A DNA stretch of 64,000 bases from Pegoplata infirma. Lineage: Eukaryota > Arthropoda > Insecta > Diptera > Anthomyiidae. The stretch is taken from contig OY992540.1 of assembly GCA_963921195.1 (NCBI GenBank), forward strand, positions 134,032,694 to 134,096,693, read 5' to 3'. The notes beneath the pieces were generated by a model. It did not search any database, had not been told where the DNA came from, and saw nothing but the letters and a program-made list of their open reading frames with translations. This document shows, piece after piece, positions 11,228-23,132 of this stretch. A program made the translations under genes and the position numbers. Position 1 is the stretch's first letter. Each line of letters opens with the position of its first letter.

Positions 11228-11971
11228 TGAAAAGTTATAGTCGGTCAAGACCGGCCATATAATACCCTACACCATTGTTTCCCAGAAAATAGATCTCTAG
11301 TCCAAACATGGACCGATTGCGTCTATTTTTTGTAAAATCTTTAATAAGTGTAGCAAATACTCACAAACAAAATTTGTTGTTGTCAATAAACCGCTTTATC
11401 AGAATGTCGGTCGAAATTTTCATATGGTTATACCCCAAAAATTATCTGTTTATAATCAGATTCGATTAGGTTACTAAAATAAACCGCTTTACCTGAATGT
11501 CGGTCGAAATTTTCATATGGTTTGACCCCCAAAAATGATCTGTTTATAATCAGATTCGACTAGGTTACTAAAGTACGCGTTTAACACACACACACAAAAT
11601 TTTAATAAAATATTTTCTATTTTCATGAAAATTTAGAGATTTATGTGAATATCGAGAGAGAGGAAAGTTTGTATGGGGGCTACAAGTAGAACTGGTCCGA
11701 TTCCTTTCAAATTTAGAATGGGGACTTATAGTCTAGATCTAAACATGAACCGATTTTTTCCAATTCAAATAGCGATTTACCTTCAGGCAAAAGAAGATTA
11801 AATTTCAATTTTCAGACAAATCGAGTAAAAATAGCGACGAAGGTTACATGTACAAGCGCGCGGACATCGCTAATACGAATCAAAAAGTAATTCTAAGTCG
11901 GTCTAGGACAATTATTTCGGGTAGTTACAAACATCAGCACAAATACCAAAAAGTGGTGTAGGGTATAAAAA
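11228..11971 (+). mobile_element. Helentron/DINE-like repeat, GTCAAGACCG family, copy 1
   Basis: It opens AGTTATAGTCGGTCAAGACC and ATAATACCCTACACC, and closes with AACATCAGCAC and GGTGTAGGGTATA. The ends therefore form a stem ACCCTACACC/GGTGTAGGGT. Related copies are at 21533 and 53836. Inside, a unit of about 93 bases (AAACCGCTTTA, GTCGGTCGAAATTTTCATATG) is duplicated in tandem at about 11388-11572. A short CA run lies at 11583-11596. This type of repeat is abundant in flies; the Helitron link is by resemblance only. Confidence 0.65.
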
Positions 11972-12168
11972 AACTAAAGCTTAAAAGTTTAAATGTGGTG
12001 ACGCATTTGGGCAAACGATACGGAAAATTGCTTAAACTTTTTTTTTTTTTTTAAACTGTTATAAGCCTAATGAAAAAAGTTTTTGTTTTTTTGTGTCATT
12101 AAATCCTTGAGCAATTACCAACATGCTGGAGATGAAAAAAAGTAAAGAAAAACTACTTTAGTTTAAAG

Positions 12169-12437
12169 CAAATGGTTCCCAACCTTTGATTCTCGCCCCA
12201 CTGAGGGGCAGTTTCAATGCTTCAGGGGGCATTTTTTTTTTGTTAATTAAACTAAAAAATATTATTTTAGTTAAATTATTTAGTGGATTGATAAGTTTTT
12301 CTAAAAACTTTGCTTAAACGATGATTCAAGAAAAGTTTGCTTAAAAAATTTCAAATTTTTCTTATATGTAGTGGGGACATTGTAGTTTTTTTTAAATTTA
12401 AAGTGGGGCATGTTGCAAGACAGGTTGGGAACCATTG
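12169..12437. mobile_element. hAT-type MITE with GGTTCCCAACC ends
   Basis: The element starts CAAATGGTTCCCAACC and ends GGTTGGGAACCATTG. It is flanked by a perfect 8-bp duplication GTTTAAAG (12161-12168 and 12438-12445). The 269-bp body has no coding potential. Its ends belong to the same broad type as the larger element at 40412-41529. Confidence 0.9.
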
Positions 12438-13782
12438 GTTTAAAGTAAATTCAACCTTGTGTAAATTTTGTTTGAACAATTGTTCTATAATTCTTATAAG
12501 AGTCATCAAAGAGGGCAAGTAAGAGGGCCTTAACTAGAAATTTGTTACAAATTTTGCGTCGAACCAGATTTAAATTACGTCGCGTTAAGCGTAACGCCCA
12601 AAAAAATTTTCATTTATACAATTTGGATGTGAAGTAGTATGTGCCGTTTGTACACATTTTTCTCTAATTGGAAACGCTACGCGGGAAACTGCAAAATCTT
12701 CTTGAAATCACTCCATATCTTTTTTTGAGATTTAAGTCTGGGTTTAAAAGAAAAATTTACACAATGAAAAAAATTTTAGATTTTTTTTTTATATTTTATT
12801 TTTCTTTATAAGCTTATTAATCCAAACAAAATCATTTTGGTAAACCTCAAAGAACGAACCAAAGATATGGACCGATACCAAAAGATTTCTAATCACTTCT
12901 AGAGTAGACTGGCATTTTGTTGTATGGAAAAAAAGTTTTTCTTCCGATTTTGAACGTCAGGGCAAATTTTTATTCTTCTAGGCCTAAAACTTATGTGGTA
13001 CAAATTTAAGGTCAATAGGATTAAATTAACCCGTGGCCCCCGGCGATCAAAGTTTTGGATTTTTGAAAATTTTTAGAGAAAAAAATAAAAAAAAAACTAT
13101 ATCTTGCGACACATCATACTTATTAACTTTGATGCGCTGAACACAAATATCAAAAAAAATTTAAAATCAGTCAAACGGTTTTCGAGATATCGCTTTTTGA
13201 AATTGTAAAAAAATTACGGTTTTTTTCCTATGTTCTAGAAATTAAAGAAAAAAAAATCTCAAAATTTCTTACCCTTAACCCTTTCAAAGAGCTTGACACA
13301 ATATTTTATTAAAAATTAATTTGAACCATATCTGATCATTTTAACCCGCGGCGCCCTTCAATCAAAGATTTACATTTTTGGAAAATTTCCACCAAAACTT
13401 TAGATTTTTAAAAAATAAATAATAAAAAAAAATATGTCTCGCGACACATTATTTTTAATAATTTTGGCATACTGGACACAAATATCAAAAAATTTCTTAA
13501 ATCGGTCTAACGCACAGAGGGTTGAAATGTACCAAAAGTAAGGATTAATTCAACAGCTGAACTTTATCCTACACATTCGTGTGTGGTACTGGGTGAAAGG
13601 TAATTAAATTCTACATCACTATTTGCCAAAATTTTTTGTTTTGAGTAAATTACTCTATCGACTGTGAGCTGTCAAAGCCAAATAATTTTTCAAAATTTTT
13701 CGTGCCGTGCCTAAAACTGAAAATTGAGATATTTTGTGTGCTGATAATTCTTATTAAGCGTTCTAAAAGTAATTTTATTAAA

Positions 13783-14033
13783 ATGGAGCCATCAACTTCA
13801 GGTATTTGGCTACATAATTGCATTAATGTTTTTTAGATCAATGTTTTGCAAATATTTTTAATATTTTTTTAAAAAGTGCTTCATATTTGGGGTATTTTCG
13901 ATATATACACAGAGTTTTAACAAATTTCTTGTTGCGATCCAGCAAATTTTATTAAGTGATATTTTAATATAGTATTTTAGCTTATATATTCCACACCAAA
14001 CTTTTGCAGAGGCACCGCGTTTTTTTACTTATT
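13783..14033 (+). pseudogene. Possible captured start of a gene (two tiny exons)
   Basis: An ATG at 13783 in an A-rich leader starts MEPSTS and runs into a possible GT donor at 13802. A TTTTGCAG acceptor ends at 14009. Joining 13783-13801 to 14010 onward keeps the frame and gives MEPSTSEAPRFFTY followed by TAA. Such Ser/Thr openings followed by PRFF occur at the start of some transposon-derived MADF-type proteins, but that is only an impression. It may be chance; the coding part ends after 14 codons. Confidence 0.2.
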
Positions 14034-14214
14034 AAAATTTTTGTGAAAGAATTCCAGTTGCTAAAAAAAAGTTGAAAAACATATGAAAGAGGGCATTATG
14101 GTTGAAAAAAAAAGTTGGGGGGGGGGGGAAATAATGATAGTTGATCTCACATTTCACCCTCGAGGAGCTAGCATGGAGCGGCAGCAACAGATTTTATTCA
14201 AAAAAAAAATATAT

Positions 14215-15030
14215 GGGGACCACCTTAAGGGTTAAATGTACAGGGTAGGTATATTCTAAGAAAATGTTTGGGTTAAAAACATATTGGGGGTCGGTCACAC
14301 ATTCGACGTCTCTAGGGGCACCCTTGGGGCAATTAGAGCTGTATGAGCAGATTTTATAAAAATGATATTTTGTATGGGAGCCCCATTATTGAGTGGAGAT
14401 ACGGTGTAAGTATGTTCCAAAAAATGTTGGGGGGTAAAAATAAATGGGGGTCGGCCTTAGTGGAAACCACTCTAAGATACACCATGGGAGCGGTAGGAGC
14501 TAATTTCATAAAACAAATTTATAAAAAATAAAAATAAATTGTATGAGGACCACCTTAAGGGTTAAAGATAGACGGTAGGTATATTCTAAAAAAATGTTGG
14601 GGTTGAAAAAATATTGGGGGTCGGTCACACATTTGCATTTCTAGGGGCACTCTTGGAGCAGTTAGAGCTGTAGGAGCAGATTTTTTAAAAATGGCATTTT
14701 GTATGGGAGCCCCATTATCGAGTGGAGATACGGTATAAGTATATTCCAAAAAAATGTTGGGAGGTTAAAATTAATGGGGGTCGGTATTATTGATTAATAC
14801 TCTAAGACGCACCCTGGGAGCGGTAGGAGCTGATTTCATAAAATTTATTTAAAAAAAATAAAAACCAATTGTATGGGGACCATCTTAAGGGTTAAAGATA
14901 GAGGGTAGGTGTATTCTAAGAAAATGTTGGGATTGAAAATATATTTTGAGCCGGTCACACATTTGACATCTCTTGGGGCATTATTGGAGCAGTTAGAGCG
15001 GTAGGAGCCAATTTTAATAAAAAAGGTTAT
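14215..15030 (+). repeat. Tandem repeat of about 330 bp
   Basis: The block CACCTTAAGGGTTAAA recurs at about 14222, 14550 and 14882 (the last as CATCTTAAGG). The block GGGTCGGTCACACATT recurs near 14290, 14617 and 14950, giving a period of about 328-333 bases. Within each unit two related half-units alternate (GTATGGGAGCCCCATTAT and the LEFT-like GTATGGGGACC). Single diverged units of the same family appear near 48840-48925 and 53066-53175. Confidence 0.8.
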
Positions 15031-16729
15031 ATCTTCTTTTTTAATAAAAAAATATTTTCTATAATTTTTTTTTCTGTAAAACATTTTTTTTACTAAATGA
15101 TGTATAGTTAGTCTAAAAATATTTAAATATTAATAATAAAGGGCTTTTCTGAATTAATCCCCAGTTTACATATGTTTCAACCAACTGTGTAACGGTTTTT
15201 GAGTTATCGCTATTTAAAAATTGTCAAAAAATTTCACAAAATGGCGGTTTTTTCCAATGTTCAAGAATTTTTTTTAAAAAAATCTTAAAATTTTAATTCC
15301 GTTAACTTTTTTATAGAGCTGGAGACAAGCTTTCATTTAAACTTAATTTGAGCCAAATCAGATCATTTTAACCCATGGCGTCCTATGATCAAAGTTAAAA
15401 GTTTTTGGTGAAAATTTTGTAAAAAAGATAAACTTTGATCAAAGGGCGCCACTGGTTAAATGGTCGGATTTGCCTCAAATCAATCTTAAATGAAAGATTG
15501 TTTTAAGCCTTTCAAAGAGTTAACGTTAAGAAATTTTAAGCTTTTTTTAAAAAAAAATTCTAGAACGTAGGAAAACACCACCATTTTTCGCAAATTTCAA
15601 ATAACGATATCTCGAAAACCATTTAACCGATTTGAAAAATTCTTTGATATTCGTGTTCAGCGCATCAAAATTAATTAGTTTGATGTATCGCAAGATATGG
15701 TTTTTTTTTTTAATTTTTTTTTTTAAATCTATAACTTTGACCGCCGGGCGCCACGGGTTAATTTAATCCGATTGTCCTCAAATTTGTACATGTGGTATTA
15801 GGTCCACTAGAATAAAAAATTGCCCGGACACTTGGGAAAATCAAATGTTGAAGAAAAAATGCCACTCTACAACTAGAGGGTTGCAGTGTAAGACCGACTC
15901 CCATACATTTTTACACCAGCATTTCTTCTAAACAAACCTACTCCTTATCTTTAACAATCTTATCTTTAAAGGGGAGTGACCCCTCTAGGAGTCGCTCCTA
16001 GATGGGTGCAATGTAAGACCATCCCCATTAGTTTTTAAACAGCAAATTTTTTTCTGAAAAAACCTATACCCTGTATCCACTTCCCATTCAAAATGGAATT
16101 TTTGCGAAATTTTCTACTACTGCTCTTACTGCGCCAGGGTTGCCCCGACTGGTCTAATGAATGATCGACCTCCAATATTTTTTCAATACCAACATTTTCT
16201 CATAACACACATACCCTCAATAACACACATAATCCTTAAGGTGGGACCCATTTATTTTATTAAACATTTTGTTTTTTAGGACATCAGCTCATAGCGCTCA
16301 CATGGTTCCCCCTAAAGGGGTAAAATTTGTGACCGACCCCCTTTAATTTTTTCTCCCAACATTTTTTCAGACCATACCTACCCCCTTTCTCCACTTCTAA
16401 GGTCTTACTATAGCAAATGTTAACACAAAATATAAAGATTTGATAAAAGGAATGCCCCAATTCCCAATTTGTTTGTTTATAATTTCCAAAAATCAGATTT
16501 TTTGCAATTTTTGCTGCCACGCCTATATTAAAGGCGGGGATTGTTAGCAATTCATGTTGTGGGCTACGTACATATTGAATAATGTATGTTTGCTTTGGTA
16601 GGTCTAACAAAGGCGTACATTTTTCCCCAGGGGTAAAGTTGAAATTTGTGTTAAAAATGGGTCAACTTTCGATGAGGCTGGGGAGTATAAAATATTTTGA
16701 CACTCTATTTTTTTTAAACTAATCTACGT

Positions 16730-18770
16730 GATAATAATGTCATTCCAGACTTGATAATTTTGGCATTGTCTGGTCTGGGAGTAAAGCGTGGGATCGCTTT
16801 AATGGTTGAAAACCTACTTGTCAATAGACGTATAACGTCTGAATTGGGAACGTCCGTCATATCTCGATTTGTCAATAGGGGCACACCACAAGGAGGTATT
16901 CTTTCGCCGCTTCTTTGGAACCTGGCACTGAATTCAATGCTGCTATCTCTAGAAGCACGTGGTTGTCATGTTGTCGCATATGCTGACGATGTCGCGATAG
17001 CGGTAAAGGGGAAGGATCTGCCAACATTGAGGGACATTCTTCAGGGTTCTCTTAAAGATCTGTCTAAATGGGCAATAGACTGTGGTCTAGGAGTTAATCC
17101 AACCAAGTAAAACAGAGCTTGTTTTGTTTACAAGGAAAAATAAGATTCCTGCTTTTGATCCTATTTCTCTGGACGGCACTGAAATCACCTTCTCAGATGG
17201 GGCCAAGTATCTTGAAGTATTTCTAGATAGGAAGTTGAATTTCAGGCGTAACATTGAGGAACGGGTGAGAAAAGCAACGATTGCTTTATATTCCTGTAAA
17301 AGGGCAATTGGAAAACGATGGGGTGTTAGCCCTCAAGTCGTTTTCTGGATCTATACAGCAGTGGTTCGTCCAATTTTGCTGTATGGAATCATTCTCTGAT
17401 GGCCTGCTTTGGAAACAAGAGCGAACTGTGTCTTTATCACGAAGGTACAGATAATGGCGTCGATGTGCATCACTGGTGCTCTTCGTACTACACCTACGGC
17501 TGCATTAGAAATCCTCCTTCACCTGATACCATTGGACATATTGGGTAGGCAGTATGCGGCTGCGTCGGCAATTCGACTTAATACTTAGCACGCTGCAATG
17601 GAGGAGCAGGGATTGTGGCCATAGCGCGATCTTGAAGAAGATAACAATACCACAAAATGTGGACTGTGCTCCCTCTTTGAACCTCTTTGAGCGACACTTT
17701 ACCACTATGATACCAACCAGGGAGTCTTGGATGGGGGACATTCCGGGTAGTGGAGCCACCATAAATTTTTACACAGATGGATCGAGGCTGCACGAACAAG
17801 TGGGCTTTGGAGTTTATTCGGAAGAGCTTGGATTGAGCCTGACTCGAAGATTGCAGTGTTTACCAGGCAGAGATGCTGGCAATAAAGGAAGTTGCTGACT
17901 GGTTGAGCTGCAATGTCTTGTCTAAAACCGCAGTCAACATCTATACTGACAGCCAAGCCGCGGTAAAGTCCCTGGATTCAATGTTTCTGAAAACAATATC
18001 TGCCCTTAACTGCCGCACGTCTGCGACGCAGACTAATCAAAGATGGGCAAATGGATGGACGTGTGAGACAACACGACTGATTTGACCTTCTCTTAATCAG
18101 GGACGCACAAGTCAGCTGATATCGCTTCCAAGAGGAGAGATCGCGACGGTAATTTCTATAATTACCGGACACTGTCGTATAGGGAAGCACGTCGAATGAC
18201 TTTTGCCGAAGTTGCATGGATGAAGAGGAGTTGGAAACTATCGAACATTTTATTTGTAGTGTCCGACCGAACAGTTCGGCCAAAAAATGGTATTGGCCAA
18301 AAATTAATATTTGCAAGCATTTTTAACAGCTTTTTCAGATGGCCGTTTGTTTGTTTAGGCGATAGGAGACTATTCTGGCTTTCAAATTTAATGGCGACGA
18401 CGAAGTTAAGCACCAATCTAGATGTTCGGTAACCGAACGTTCGGCCAAATTGAAAAAAGTTCGGTTACCGAACTTCAAAATTGTGCCTTAACTTCGTACT
18501 CGTTCTTAAATTTTACACTCAGAATAGTCTTCAATCGCCTCAACAATTCTACCCCATATAAAAAAAGTTGTTAAAAGTACTCCCAAATACCAAATTTTTG
18601 ATTAAATTACGTTTTTTGGCCGAACTGTTCGGTCGGACACTATTTATTTGCCATTGCTCGGCAAATAATAAATAATAAAACTTATATAGCATTTTTTGGA
18701 AAAACGCATATTTTAAGAATTATGGCACTTAAAAGCATTGTAGTGTTTTTCGGTCACTTTTAGGGTCAAA
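16730..18770 (+). pseudogene. Decayed R1-clade non-LTR retrotransposon (RT and RNase H part)
   Basis: Reverse transcriptase sequence begins at about 16730 (DNNVIPDLI) without its N-terminal half. It shows the conserved GTPQGGILSPLLWNL block and the catalytic VAYADDVAI motif around 16870-17010. A frameshift lies near 17108 (after NPTK). The C-terminal thumb follows (IEERVRKATIALYSCKRAIG), broken by an in-frame TGA at 17397 in place of a Trp and a TAG at 17586. An RNase H domain is recognisable by FYTDGS near 17770, QAEMLAIKE near 17865 and NIYTDSQAAVKS near 17937; its tail is lost in frameshifts. The end of ORF2 (EELETIEHFICHC) is split by a hAT MITE at 18257-18642. The domain order and motifs match R1/Waldo-type ORF2 proteins. 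The copy is dead and 5'-truncated. Confidence 0.88.
18257..18642. mobile_element. hAT-type MITE with TAGTGTCCGACCG ends inside the R1 relic
   Basis: The ends are TAGTGTCCGACCGAACAGTT and its reverse complement. They are flanked by a perfect 8-bp duplication TTTATTTG (18249-18256 and 18643-18650). Removing the element and one duplication restores the R1 reading EHFICHC across the junction, which proves a clean insertion. GTTCGG blocks are repeated inside (18424-18475). Confidence 0.93.
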
Positions 18771-18902
18771 AGTTCAAATCGACTGGCCTGTATGCAACCG
18801 ATAGATCCAGTTCATGCACAGATATTATTTTTTATGGCCAATCTATCAGAAACTGCCGGTGGAGCAAACAAAAAAAAACTTTTGCAAATTTGGGTGGTCT
18901 AA

Positions 18903-19840
18903 TGAATACCCTCCACAATGCCTTTTTTAAAGGATAGCACATTTTTTAACTTGAAAAAAAAAAACAATTTTGATTAGAAATATTTTATTTTGAGTAAAAA
19001 CCTTTTTTTATGTCATTTAAAAAAAAATAAAAATTGCTTTTTGTTTTTTTAGTGTAAAACTTTTTTCGATTGTAATGTTTTTTTTACTGTAAAAATATTT
19101 CTGTAGGAATCGACGTACGTATGTACACAAAATATTGGCATTTTTGTAAAAAAAAACCCAAATTTTTTTTTGAGTGTAAAATTTTTTTTGAGTGTAAAAT
19201 TTTTTTCGAGTGTAATTTTTAAGTACCCAATGCTTTTAAAACTGAACAAGTTTAAAAAGCGTTGCTTAAAAACTAAACAAGTTTGAAAAGCATTGCTAAG
19301 TTACCACCAATGCTTTTTAAACTTGTTGACCACGTGGCATTTTAGATGAACCCAATCTGAAATTCGGGTTTTTGCTTATAATTTTTTAACCACTGGACCG
19401 ATTGAGCTGAAATTCAATACCAAACAGACCTGGGGAACGGCAAAGATACATGCCACGTTTCAGCAGTCTCACTATTGTCTTTCGGAAGTTACCTTGTTTT
19501 TTATCTCGTAAATTCGCGAAAACCCCTTGCCGAAATTTACTCTTTTGCTCATAACTTTTGAACCACTGGACCGATTTGGCTGGATTGCAATACCAACCTG
19601 ACCACGTAAATGACCAACATATACGCCAAACTTCAGTAGCCTCTGTAAAGTCTTTCAAAAGTTAGCGTGTTTTCTACGGACAGACAGACAGACGGACGGA
19701 CATAGCTAGATCGACTTAAAATCGATCGAGGATCATGAATATATATACTTTATGGGGTCCTAGACCAATATTTCGATGTGTTACAAATGGAATGACAAAC
19801 TTATATATACCCTCCATAACTAGAGTGGAGGGTATAATGA
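18903..19840 (-). mobile_element. Helentron/DINE-like repeat, CTCCACTCTAG family, minus copy
   Basis: Read on the minus strand it opens at 19840 with TACCCTCCACTCTAG and GAGGGTATATATAAG, then CATTCCATTTGTAACACATCG, CCCCATAAAGTATATATATTC and a GTCC/GTCT run (19676-19702 on the + strand as GACG/GACA). It continues with two CAGTGGTTCAAAAGTTATG-like blocks and a tail of repeated ACACTCAAAAAAAA. It ends GGCATTGTGGAGGGTATTC. Other copies are at 43966, 50465 and 57035. It keeps the unoccupied site for the Transib-like insert found at 44479. Confidence 0.7.
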
Positions 19841-20167
19841 GTGGAAAATACTCGAGCTAGAATAAACCTACTCAACACATAATAATTTATAGGTCGAATA
19901 AAAAAGTTTTTTTACAAAAAAATATTAATCAGAATTTGAACAAAAAGCTGGCCAGCCTAAAGGGGAGTATCCCATATTTGGATTTTTGAGATTTGCTAAA
20001 ACACATAGACCATAATATTACGCATTGGAATTTTTATATGCATCTGTTTTAAAATTTTTGTTGGTTGTTTGACAATTGAATCAAACTAATTGTAAGAGTG
20101 TAAACAATTGTTCTTCTTCTAAAGCTCATTGAGTGTAGATTAAAATATGTTTAAACATTTTGTCCAA

Positions 20168-20348
20168 CCCATGTAAAAATTGATTATATCTGGCTGATCC
20201 AAAAATATCTGACCAGATCTATTATATCCGAGATTTGTCCCCAATTTCGAGATCAAAATAAATAAAGGATATAATAGATCTGCTCAGATGCAATTGATAT
20301 AATCAGATCTAAACAGATTCCATCATATCTAATCGATTTTTACACGGC
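20168..20348. mobile_element. Small MITE with TGTAAAAATYGATTA ends
   Basis: The left end CATGTAAAAATTGATTATAT and the reverse complement of the right end, CGTGTAAAAATCGATTAGAT, match over about 20 bases with few differences. The interior repeats TATCAGATC/AGATCTATTATATC. A target duplication is not clear. The interior resembles sequence near 34310-34500. Confidence 0.5.
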
Positions 20349-20649
20349 AACAGCAATTGTCATTAAAATTCCCTATGCTACTTGTAGTATTCGGTTTTTA
20401 TATTTTTCTAAATAGTCTTTATAAGATCTTGACGAGATCGAAACTCGTGTCGCATAAGTCTTGTAAAAAAATAACCTACATAAATAAATTAAAAGCAGAA
20501 AAATAATTTTCTTGACAATTATTCTATAAGAATATCGTGTAATAAGCTAACAAAAATGACATCGAGCTTGAATAAACTTACTCAAAAGAGTGGAAATCTT
20601 ATAAAGTGGAAAAAATATAAAATTAAAAAAATTTAAGTTAAAAAAATTT

Positions 20650-21530
20650 AAAAAAAGCCTTTCATTTTGTTTCCTGTTTCATTCCATTTTGGTCCCCGTT
20701 CTATTATATTTCGTTTTCAGTATTATTTCAAGCCTACAGGCAGAACCCATGGGTTCGATTCTCAGCTCAGGCAGAACAATTTTTTTTTCAATTATTTATT
20801 AGTTTCTATTTATATCTAATATCAAAAATGAGGGTGGTCAAGTAAACGTAGCCTATGTCTACCGTATAGAACCATTCTAAATATTGGTAAAAACATTTTT
20901 AAAATCGGAAAAAAATATTCTGAGATTTTAACATATTGTGCTCGATTCTCGAATACGACTTCACCATTCACCCAATTTTAAAAATTTGAAATTTTTTTCG
21001 AATTTTAAGATTTTAAAATTTTTTCTTGTATCAATTAATAATCTAGTTAATATCTTTAATAATTACAAGAACAAATTCAAAAATCTTAAAACTTGAGAGA
21101 ATATCAAATTTTTAAAAATTATGTGAATGGTGAAAACGTATTCCAGAATCGAGCACATTATGTTTTTTTACCAAAAGTGGGTATAGACGTGAGCGTGGTT
21201 GAAGAAACCTAAAGACCCATTATTAAAATTAGTGAAAACATTTTTGAAATCGTATGAGTAGTTCGGAGATTTTTAATTTTTTAAGTTTTCAATTTAAGAT
21301 TTTTTGTCCAAAATTGTCTGAGCCCACTGGGCGTGGTCGACGACACCTAGCATATGTCCTCCCTGAAGGACCATTCTTAATAGTATTAGTAAAACCATTT
21401 TTAAAATCGGATGAGTAGTTTATAGATTTTTTTTACTTTTAAGATTTTTACCATAAGTGGGCGTAGTAGTGTTCCTGGTCCGTTCCAGGAGACCAATGTA
21501 AATTTTTATGAAAACATTTTGAAACAAGTA
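20650..21530 (+). repeat. RTE-like repeat units with a tRNA-like B-box
   Basis: The block TTCCATTTTGGTCCCCGTTC also occurs near 62440. At 20748-20775, CCATGGGTTCGATTCTCAG resembles an RNA polymerase III B-box as in tRNA-derived retroposons. From 20830 there follow three diverged units of about 200 bases, marked by AAACATTTTTAAAATCGGA and AAGTGGGCGT-like blocks. An inverted pair AATTTTTAAAAATTTGAAAT / ATTTTTAAAAATT lies at about 20970-21125. No protein is encoded. Confidence 0.45.
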
Positions 21531-21532
21531 AG

Positions 21533-22836
21533 AAAATTGTAGTCGGTCAAGACCGACCATATAATACCCTACACCTGTTTTTCCCGGAAAACGGGTCCCA
21601 AGTTCAAACATTGATCGATTGGATCTATATTTTGTCAAATCTTTAAAAGTGTAAAAAACACTCACAAACAATATTTGAGTTAATGTTCCCAATAAACCGC
21701 TTAACTAAATATCGGGAGGAATTTTCATATGGGGTCTAGTCCAAAAATTGTCCGATTATAATTTGATTTGATTAGGTTATTTAAGTATGCGTTAAAACAC
21801 ACAAACAAAATTGAAATAAAATATTTTTTGTTCTCATAAAATTTTAGAAATTTATGTAAATATTGGGAAGGTGGCTTTTTTTGGGGCTACAAGAAGAACT
21901 TGTCCGATTCCTTTAAAATTCGGTTTCGATTTGGTTATTATTGAATACAAAATAAAATACATAGTACACTCAAAAAAAAACCTTGTAAAGTTACAAGAAA
22001 AACTTGTAACTTTTGTTTGCTACCATACCTCCTATTTGACAAAAATTCCTAGTAATTTAGCAAGATTTTTACCATTAATTTTGTAATTTTACAAGGTTTT
22101 TACCAATAAAATTGTAAACTTACAATTTTTTTGAGACGAAAAAATTTACAAAGAGGTTTCGTAATTATACTAGATTTTTTGCTACCTCCTATTTTACGAG
22201 AATTCCTAGTAATTTTACAAGCTTGTTACCAATAATTTTGTAATTTTACAAGCTTTTTACCAATAAAATTATAAATTTACAGTTTTTTGGCCCAATTAAA
22301 ATTATAAGAAATTCTCATTAATTTACTAGACTTTTTTTTGTAAAATTATCTTGAAAATTTGTAAAATTACAAAAAAAAATGTAAAATTACAAAAAAAAAA
22401 TGTAAATTTGGATTTGTTAAGAAACAAGGAAAACTGTCAAATATTGATTAAATGGAATTACGAGACTTTTCCTAGTTATTTGACAAAGTTTTTTTTGTTG
22501 CGTGTACGGTTATTAGGGTCGTTTGAGCCAAAATTAAATTGGACATTTGTGTGGGGGCTAGGTCTAAACATGGACCAATTTCAATAGGCTTCATCCTTAG
22601 GCCAATCGAAGCATAAGTTTCAAATTTCAGTCAAATCGATTCATAATTGCGACCCGTATCGTGTTTACAACGTTTATATGGACGGACGGACAGACGTACG
22701 GGCGGACATTGCTAGAATGACTTAAAAAGTTATTCTGAGTCGATTAGTATACTTGAAAGTGGATCTAAAAGCAATATATCGGGTAATTACAAACATCAGC
22801 ACAATGTCATTACCACAAAGTGGTGTAAGGTATAAA
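21533..22836 (+). mobile_element. Helentron/DINE-like repeat, GTCAAGACCG family, copy 2
   Basis: It shares with 11228 and 53836 the opening TAGTCGGTCAAGACCG, ATAATACCCTACACC, the internal AATAAACCGCTTAACT and GATTTGATTAGGTTA blocks, a GGACGGACGGACAGACG run near 22680, and the closing AACATCAGCAC and AAAGTGGTGTAAGGTATA. A TA-type MITE interrupts it at 21967-22504. No open frame is intact. Confidence 0.65.
21967..22504. mobile_element. TA-type MITE with CACTCAAAAAAAA end, TTGTAAAATTAC repeats
   Basis: It starts CACTCAAAAAAAAACC and ends TTTTTTTTGTTGCGTG, flanked by TA on both sides (21965-21966, 22505-22506). The body repeats ACCAATAAAATTGTAAA and TTACAAGNTTTTTACC blocks about four times. It lies within a Helentron-like copy. 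The ends resemble the CACTCAAAATAATAACTCTG family at 29331, 37512 and 38316 and the CACTCCAAAAA element at 49114, suggesting one TA-specific superfamily (Tc1/mariner type). Confidence 0.75.
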
Positions 22837-22875
22837 AAGTCTTTAATGCAAAAAAGAAAACAAAATTGGTGGCTA

Positions 22876-23132
22876 CCGGATTAAAAAAGTTTTTTATATA
22901 ATTATATATAATTTGATAAAATTATATCAAATTATATATAAAGGTTAAATTCTGCAAAAAGTTGGATAAAATTATATAAAATTATATATAATTATATATA
23001 ATTTTATACAATTTTATCCAACTTTTGAAGAATTTAACCTTTATATATAATTTTATATAATTATATATAATTTAATATAATTTTATCAAATTATATATAA
23101 TTATATAAAAACTTGTTTACTCGGGTATAAAA
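22876..23132. mobile_element. AT-rich foldback with TACCSGANTAAA ends
   Basis: The left end TACCGGATTAAAAAAG and the right end CTTGTTTACTCGGGTA are imperfect inverted repeats. The interior is almost wholly TATATAATT-type sequence arranged as a palindrome. The core pair GTTAAATTCTGCAAAAAGTTGG / CCAACTTTTGAAGAATTTAAC sits at about 22945-23040. The same end type bounds the 9.6-kb block at 34258-43845. Confidence 0.65.

Larger units (their letters stand above)
12890..16400. mobile_element. Large foldback element with 330-bp array in the loop
   Basis: The left arm (about 12900-13500) and right arm (about 15170-15860) are inverted copies. Paired landmarks are GATGCGCTGAACAC with GTGTTCAGCGCATC, TTTTCGAGATATCG with CGATATCTCGAAAA, and AACCCGTGGCCCCCGG with CCGGGCGCCACGGGTT. 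Between and beyond the arms lie units of a 330-bp repeat, in + orientation at 14215-15030 and inverted at about 15880-16400. No transposase can be read. Boundaries are approximate. Confidence 0.6.

Noticed and set aside
14215..15030. CRISPR array
   Set aside because: The unit is 330 bases with no short-repeat/spacer alternation and the genome is eukaryotic.
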